A DNA stretch of 9,165 nucleotides, from the NCBI GenBank assembly GCA_937910825.1, contig CALEMO010000402.1, forward strand, positions 1-9,165, written 5' to 3'. The notes beneath the pieces are model-generated. The model had not been told where the DNA came from, searched no databases, and saw only the letters and a list, made by a program, of their open reading frames with translations. Numbering within the stretch: position 1 is the first letter of the stretch; each line of letters starts with the position of its first letter. Source of the stretch: an uncultured Solirubrobacterales bacterium (GTDB lineage Bacteria > Actinomycetota > Thermoleophilia > Solirubrobacterales > 70-9). Positions 6,247 through 9,165 of this stretch are shown here, in pieces. The translations under genes and the position numbers were made by a program.

Positions 6247-6419
6247 CTGCCGCCCTGATTCTGCTTCTTGCCCTGCTTCTTGAGCTTGTTGAATTCAGCC
6301 TTCAGCTCCTTCAACTCGGCCTTTGCTTTGGCGTCTTTCGCCCCCTGCTGGCGCGCCTGGTCGAGCTGCTCCTGGGTGGCTCCGTCGTGCCCGCCGCAAC
6401 CGAAAGCGAAGATGTTCAT
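6237..6419 (-). CDS. Small charged helical protein
   Basis: 60 residues starting MNIFAFGCGGHDG, then a Lys/Glu/Ala/Gln-rich stretch (about residues 16-55: QEQLDQARQQGAKDAKAKAE and KELKAEFNKLKKQG) that should form one long helix or coiled coil. Its ATG (6417-6419) overlaps the stop of the secreted protein gene as ATGA, the classic sign of translational coupling, which is the main reason to accept this start rather than a longer frame beginning at 6542. No signal peptide is long enough to make the Cys8 a lipobox. The C-terminus (GGRWG) falls where the beta-lactamase-like fragment begins, so it may have been altered by a junction. Function unknown. Confidence 0.5.
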   Translation of the reverse strand: MNIFAFGCGGHDGATQEQLDQARQQGAKDAKAKAELKELKAEFNKLKKQGKKQNQGGRWG

Positions 6420-6826
6420 GATTCGAAGCGGAGGGTCGTGCTCTTGTAGCGGCGGCAGTTGTTGCGGCCATTCGGTCCGAAGCGTTTCTTCGGGATCAAG
6501 GCGTAGTAGCGGCCCGATGGCACCGTCTTTTCGACGATCCACTGACCGGTGCTGGAGGCGCGGTCGCGGCCGATGAAGGTATCCCGCCGGCCGCGCTCAC
6601 GGAAGACTTTGACCAGCCGACCCTTGCGGCATTTCGGCTTGTTATTACTGCTGATCTCACCGAGGAAGGCATCCGGGGTGCCGGAGAAGAAACCGAAAGA
6701 AGAGCTGGTCGAGAAGCTGCGGGCGGCGGCTGGGCCGGGGGTCAGGGCGAGAACGAAAAGTGCGAGCAGCAGGCATGCGGCGGCAAAGCCCACCGTCACT
6801 TTCGATTTCCCCCCTGCGAGAACCAT
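6416..6826 (-). CDS. Secreted basic beta-sandwich protein
   Basis: 136 residues. A signal peptide is plain: Lys8/Lys10, a hydrophobic core (GFAAACLLLALFVLALT, 13-29) and A33-A34-A35, with likely cleavage after Ala35. The mature part is basic, with FLGEISSNNKPKCRKGRLVK, GSTGQW-type turn (STGQWIVEK) and GRYYALIPKKRF, ending in NNCRRYKSTTLRF. This is the pattern of single-domain Ig/transthyretin-like secreted proteins common in soil actinobacteria, where two Cys (here 66 and 124) can form a disulfide. Role unknown; surface or matrix binding is a guess. ATG 6824-6826 follows AAGGTG on the minus strand. It is first in the minus-strand cluster and divergent, by 62 bp, from the GroES-like gene. Confidence 0.75.
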   Translation of the reverse strand: MVLAGGKSKVTVGFAAACLLLALFVLALTPGPAAARSFSTSSSFGFFSGTPDAFLGEISSNNKPKCRKGRLVKVFRERGRRDTFIGRDRASSTGQWIVEKTVPSGRYYALIPKKRFGPNGRNNCRRYKSTTLRFES

Positions 6827-6888
6827 GCTGCACCTTAATCGGGAACACGGCCGGACTGGTGAATCTTTTCTGACATAGGCTTAGCCGC

Positions 6889-7206
6889 GTGACCAAGCAC
6901 CATCTAAAACCCCTCTTCGACCAGGTAGTGATCAAGGAACTCGAACCGGGTCAGATGCGCAAGTCCGGTCTAGTGGTGCCGCCGGGTACGTCCGACCAGC
7001 CGCCCCAGCACGGCATCGTGCTCGACGTCGGCCAGGGGGTCGACTGGTGGGAGGCTGCCGGAGTGAAGATGCCGGTCAGCCGCGGTGACCACGTGGTTTT
7101 CCCCGCTTCAGCGGGGGCCTGGGTCGAAGTCGACGACGAGCGCCTGCTGGTCTGTCGGGTGACCGAGCTCCTGGGTGTGCTCGACACCGCCGCCGAACAG
7201 GACTGA
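6889..7206 (+). CDS. groES: GroES-like co-chaperonin without adjacent groEL
   Basis: 105 residues, the usual Cpn10 size. KPLFDQVVIKELEPG (7-21) is the first strand, followed by the mobile loop (about 19-33, with SGLVVPPGTS carrying the hydrophobic triplet that docks on GroEL), then HGIVLDVGQGVDW, GDHVVFPASAGAWVEVDDER (roof and core) and the final strand LLVCRVTELLGVL. All parts of the family are present, though the middle (WWEAAGVKMPVSRGD) is more diverged than in main GroES proteins. It would cap a GroEL ring in the cytosol. No groEL follows: the next gene is an oxidase 180 bp on. It is therefore probably a second, diverged copy. Start is GTG 6889-6891 with only a weak upstream AGG; no alternative in-frame start fits the fold. 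Confidence 0.8.
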   Translation: MTKHHLKPLFDQVVIKELEPGQMRKSGLVVPPGTSDQPPQHGIVLDVGQGVDWWEAAGVKMPVSRGDHVVFPASAGAWVEVDDERLLVCRVTELLGVLDTAAEQD

Positions 7207-7273
7207 AGAACCGACTCTGACTGTCGCCGACGCCTGTCGCTGCCGGTAGCCGGGCCTCTCAATTTCACAGTGC

Positions 7274-7291
7274 TCGGGACAGCCTTCCCGA
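7274..7291. repeat. Hairpin TCGGGA-cagcct-TCCCGA downstream of groES-like gene
   Basis: A perfect 6-bp stem with a 6-base loop lies 68 bases after the stop codon. It lacks a T-run, so it is only a weak candidate terminator for the co-chaperonin gene. Confidence 0.3.
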
Positions 7292-7310
7292 AGCGATCCT
7301 TCAGGCCGAC

Positions 7311-7340
7311 TTGATTGTTTATTGGTCATCTGTTTATTAT
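7311..7340 (+). promoter_or_regulatory. Promoter of the oxidase-regulator operon
   Basis: TTGATT (7311-7316) and TATTAT (7335-7340) are spaced by 18 bases in a strikingly AT-rich island inside GC-rich DNA, about 50 bases ahead of the start codon. The -10 matches five of six consensus bases, the -35 four of six. Transcription should begin near 7347. Confidence 0.6.
7316..7338 (+). repeat. Two direct TGTTTATT repeats in the operon promoter (operator candidate)
   Basis: TGTTTATT occurs at 7316-7323 and again at 7331-7338, 15 bases start to start, filling the space between the -35 and -10 boxes. A protein bound here would block RNA polymerase. The TetR-family gene in the same operon is the obvious candidate, although TetR operators are usually inverted repeats. 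Confidence 0.45.
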
Positions 7341-7387
7341 TATGCCAACAGACTTCGAATGAACTTCAAAGCGAACGGAGCGAACTG

Positions 7388-8347
7388 ATGGATAGGAACG
7401 GAAGTATGGATCTCGAAACTGAAGACAGCGCCCTTCAGGTGTTGATGGACGGCGACATCGACAAGGTGATGTCCGGCCTCGACCGGATCATCGAAGCCGC
7501 CCCTTCCTACGAGAAGCTGTTCATGCGCTGGCAGCGGCAGCACTGGTCCACCGAAGACTTCGACTTCACCGAAGACGCCCGGCAGTGGAATGACCCCGAC
7601 CTGATCTCTGACGAAGAGCGCCGCTTCATGCTCTTTGGCTTCTCGCAGTTCTTTCTCGGCGAAGAGCGGGTCACGGTCGAGCTGCTGCCTTTCGCCATGG
7701 GCGCGCCATCGCTTGAAGCCCAGGCCTTCCTCACCACACAGATCAGCGATGAAGCCAAGCACATGGTTTTCTTCGACCGCTTCTACCGTGAGGTGCTGGG
7801 CGTCGAAGCCGCCGACATCGGCTCGATGCTCGACTCCCAGCGGATCCACGTGAACAAGGACTGGGAGACGCTCTTCGACGGCATCCTCCACGACTGCGCC
7901 GAACGCCTGCGCCTGGACCCCACCGACTTCCCCGCCCTGGTGCGTGGCATAACCGTCTACATGATCGTGATCGAAGGCACCCTGGCCCTCACCGGAGCCC
8001 GCTTCCTGATCAAGTCGCTCAAGGAAAGGGAATGGCTGCCCGGCTTCACGGCCGGCTTCACCGCGGTCAACCGCGACGAGTCCCGCCACGTCGGCTTCGG
8101 AGTCAAGTTCCTCGCCGACGCGATCAAGGACGACCCGGCCAACGCCCGGATCGTCGAAGAAACCCTGCAGGAATGCCTGCCTATTGCTTCGCTGGTCTTC
8201 GTACCGTCCTGGGTCGAGGACCCCTACAACTTCCAGACCCCCTTCTACCACTCGTCGGAGATCTTCGAATACGCGATGAAGGCCCTCTCAAAGAAGCTGG
8301 CGGCGATGGGCCTCGACCCGGCGATGCTGGCCGGCGAGGCCGCTTGA
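7388..8347 (+). CDS. R2-like ligand-binding oxidase (R2lox), Mn/Fe type
   Basis: 319 residues. The ferritin-like four-helix metal site is complete: Glu92 (FLGEERVTVELLPF), Glu122 and His125 (SDEAKHMVFF), Glu196 (YMIVIEGTLALTG), Glu231 and His234 (NRDESRHVGFG). Val95, three residues after Glu92, and Tyr191, five before Glu196, match the pair that forms the ether cross-link in R2lox proteins such as Mycobacterium tuberculosis Rv0233. This separates it from true ribonucleotide reductase R2, and no R1 gene is nearby. R2lox proteins assemble a Mn/Fe cofactor, use O2 and hold a long-chain fatty acid; the physiological substrate is unknown. ATG 7388 is chosen because ACGGAG lies seven bases before it; an earlier in-frame start falls in the promoter. 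First gene of an operon with a TetR-type regulator that overlaps its stop codon. Many databases label such proteins ribonucleotide-diphosphate reductase subunit beta. Confidence 0.85.
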   Translation: MDRNGSMDLETEDSALQVLMDGDIDKVMSGLDRIIEAAPSYEKLFMRWQRQHWSTEDFDFTEDARQWNDPDLISDEERRFMLFGFSQFFLGEERVTVELLPFAMGAPSLEAQAFLTTQISDEAKHMVFFDRFYREVLGVEAADIGSMLDSQRIHVNKDWETLFDGILHDCAERLRLDPTDFPALVRGITVYMIVIEGTLALTGARFLIKSLKEREWLPGFTAGFTAVNRDESRHVGFGVKFLADAIKDDPANARIVEETLQECLPIASLVFVPSWVEDPYNFQTPFYHSSEIFEYAMKALSKKLAAMGLDPAMLAGEAA

Positions 8348-8961
8348 CCGCGACCGCAGAGGTCAAGCGCGGTCCGGGCCGGCCGTCAAGCGGCGCCCGG
8401 GAGCGGGTGCTCGACGCGGCGCTCGAGACCCTGCTCGAAGAAGGCTACGCCGGCCTGACCTACGCAAAGGTCGCCGACCGGGCCGGGGAGAACAAGTCGC
8501 TGATCTCCTACTACTTCGATTCCCGCCAGGGCCTGGTCGCGGCGGTGGCCGGGTTGATCGGCGAGCAGCTAACCCAGGAGGTGCTGGCCGAGATCCGGGG
8601 CTCAACGCAAGCGGCCGAGCTTAGCGAAGGCCTGGTCCGAGGCATCTGGCAGGTGATGGACGAAGACCCCCGGGTGGCCCGCCTCTACTTCGACCTGAGC
8701 GCCGTAAGTGTCGTCGACGACCAGGTCCGCGAAGCCCTGCGTGAGGTCAAGGCGAGATGGAGAGAAGTGATCGGCGAGTACCTGGCCAAGGCAGGTGTGC
8801 CAGCCAACCAGATCGACGCCACCGCGGCCTACCTGCTGGCTGGAACCCAGGGCCTGGCAATCGAAAGACTCGACGAAGAAGATCCCGAGCGCCTGGAAGC
8901 AGCCTGCAGGCTCTTCGTCCGGGCAAGCAGCCTGGCGATCAGCTCGAATCCCGAAGGTTGA
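8344..8961 (+). CDS. TetR family transcriptional regulator
   Basis: 205 residues. After a basic arm (VKRGPGRPSSGARERVL) comes the TetR DNA-binding domain: a first helix VLDAALETLLEEGY (22-35), then LTYAKVADRAG and the recognition part NKSLISYYFDSRQGL (50-64). The rest is helical and variable, the ligand and dimer domain typical of the family, with an acidic end (IERLDEEDPERLEAACRLF). The TTG start (8344-8346) overlaps the TGA of the oxidase gene as TTGA, so translation is coupled; a GAGG lies four bases before. Longer in-frame readings into the oxidase gene are antisense-like shadow sequence and are not used. It most likely represses its own operon and may respond to the oxidase's ligand or product, perhaps a fatty acid or acyl-CoA. 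Its 3' end overlaps a convergent minus-strand frame by 23 bp. Confidence 0.9.
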   Translation: MTATAEVKRGPGRPSSGARERVLDAALETLLEEGYAGLTYAKVADRAGENKSLISYYFDSRQGLVAAVAGLIGEQLTQEVLAEIRGSTQAAELSEGLVRGIWQVMDEDPRVARLYFDLSAVSVVDDQVREALREVKARWREVIGEYLAKAGVPANQIDATAAYLLAGTQGLAIERLDEEDPERLEAACRLFVRASSLAISSNPEG

Positions 8962-9163
8962 ACAGGCGGACCTCCGCCTCGTTCACCGCCCGGGGTTTGG
9001 TGCTGTCAGGGAAGAACTTGAGCCCGACCCCGTCGACCTCCATGGTTGAGGGGTGACGGGAGTAGACCGATTCCAGGAGTTGTTTGTGGCGTCGGCTGCC
9101 GTCGCCCTGATTCTAAAAGCTGAACGACGACCTGGTGAGTCCGGTGATCCACCTGCCGAAGCA
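8939..9163 (-). pseudogene. Unrecognised protein C-terminus with in-frame amber codon (runs off window edge)
   Basis: A minus-strand frame from the right edge reads CFGRWITGLTRSSFSF, a TAG at 9113-9115, then RRHKQLLESVYSRHPSTMEV, DGVGLKFFPDSTKPR and AVNEAEVRLFNLRDSS to a TGA at 8939-8941. Codons on both sides of the TAG mostly end in G/C and both parts read like one protein; a Gln codon (CAG) would fit the TAG by one change. No start codon with a binding site follows the TAG, so the downstream 57 codons are unlikely to be a gene alone. I do not recognise the family. It converges on and overlaps the regulator's 3' end. Alternatives: a sequencing error in an intact gene, or a chance frame. Confidence 0.4.
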
Positions 9164-9165
9164 TC

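Noticed and set aside
5490..6449. 319-codon plus-strand frame across the cupin region
   Set aside because: It crosses two genes on the opposite strand and the end of the cyclotransferase-like gene, and reads as low-complexity Arg/Ser/Pro-rich sequence.
7340..8251. 303-codon minus-strand frame over the R2lox gene
   Set aside because: Antisense shadow with no recognisable motif; the plus strand holds the complete metal site.
8032..8343. N-terminal extension of the TetR frame to an ATG at 8032
   Set aside because: This part overlaps the conserved C-terminal half of R2lox in another frame and does not look like protein; the TetR domain begins after 8344.
7388..8347. Class I ribonucleotide reductase R2 subunit
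   Set aside because: Val95 and Tyr191 match the R2lox cross-link pair, length and motif spacing fit R2lox, and no R1 gene is near.
1..9165. CRISPR array, insertion sequence ends, rRNA
   Set aside because: No regularly spaced repeats, no transposase frame or terminal inverted repeats, and no rRNA-like sequence were seen.

Overview
The window is GC-rich, with a strong G/C bias at third codon positions, GTG/TTG starts and actinobacterial-looking families. The mix (DUF389, Cupin_5 (DUF985), a standalone GroES, a short secreted basic beta-sandwich protein, an R2-like ligand-binding oxidase) would fit a Thermoleophilia/Solirubrobacterales-type actinobacterium. That placement is inference from gene style, not from any search.

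Left part (1-1980): a gene-poor, decayed region. It opens with the 3' end of a secreted alpha/beta hydrolase, then a minus-strand coding remnant I do not recognise, then a complete small GIY-YIG nuclease gene (948-1412) with codon use unlike the rest of the window. Next come a 26-bp perfect palindrome, a frame resembling the C-terminal winged-helix tail of mobile-element primase proteins, and a 41-bp 3' fragment of an initiator tRNA-Met gene whose similarity stops at the anticodon loop. That fragment is what a tyrosine-integrase attachment site leaves behind, so this part is best read as the scar of one or more integrated elements.

Middle part (1982-6826): a divergent SDR dehydrogenase / acyl-CoA ligase pair sharing an 89-bp intergenic region; a DUF389 membrane-protein pseudogene with a nonsense codon, a frameshift, a second nonsense codon and no C-terminal half; a gamma-glutamylcyclotransferase-like gene; and, converging on it, a tight minus-strand cluster (secreted beta-sandwich protein, 60-residue charged helical protein, 52-residue beta-lactamase-like C-terminal piece, Cupin_5 protein).

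Right part (6889-9165): a GroES-like gene without groEL, then an AT-rich promoter with two direct TGTTTATT repeats driving a two-gene operon: an R2-like ligand-binding oxidase with all six metal ligands and both residues of the Val-Tyr ether cross-link, coupled through a TTGA overlap to a TetR-family regulator. At the right edge a minus-strand reading frame with an in-frame amber codon converges on the regulator.

The most attractive biology is the R2lox-TetR operon: an oxidase whose known relatives bind a long-chain fatty acid, paired with a ligand-sensing repressor, a few kb from an acyl-CoA ligase and a dehydrogenase. A link between these genes is a hypothesis only.
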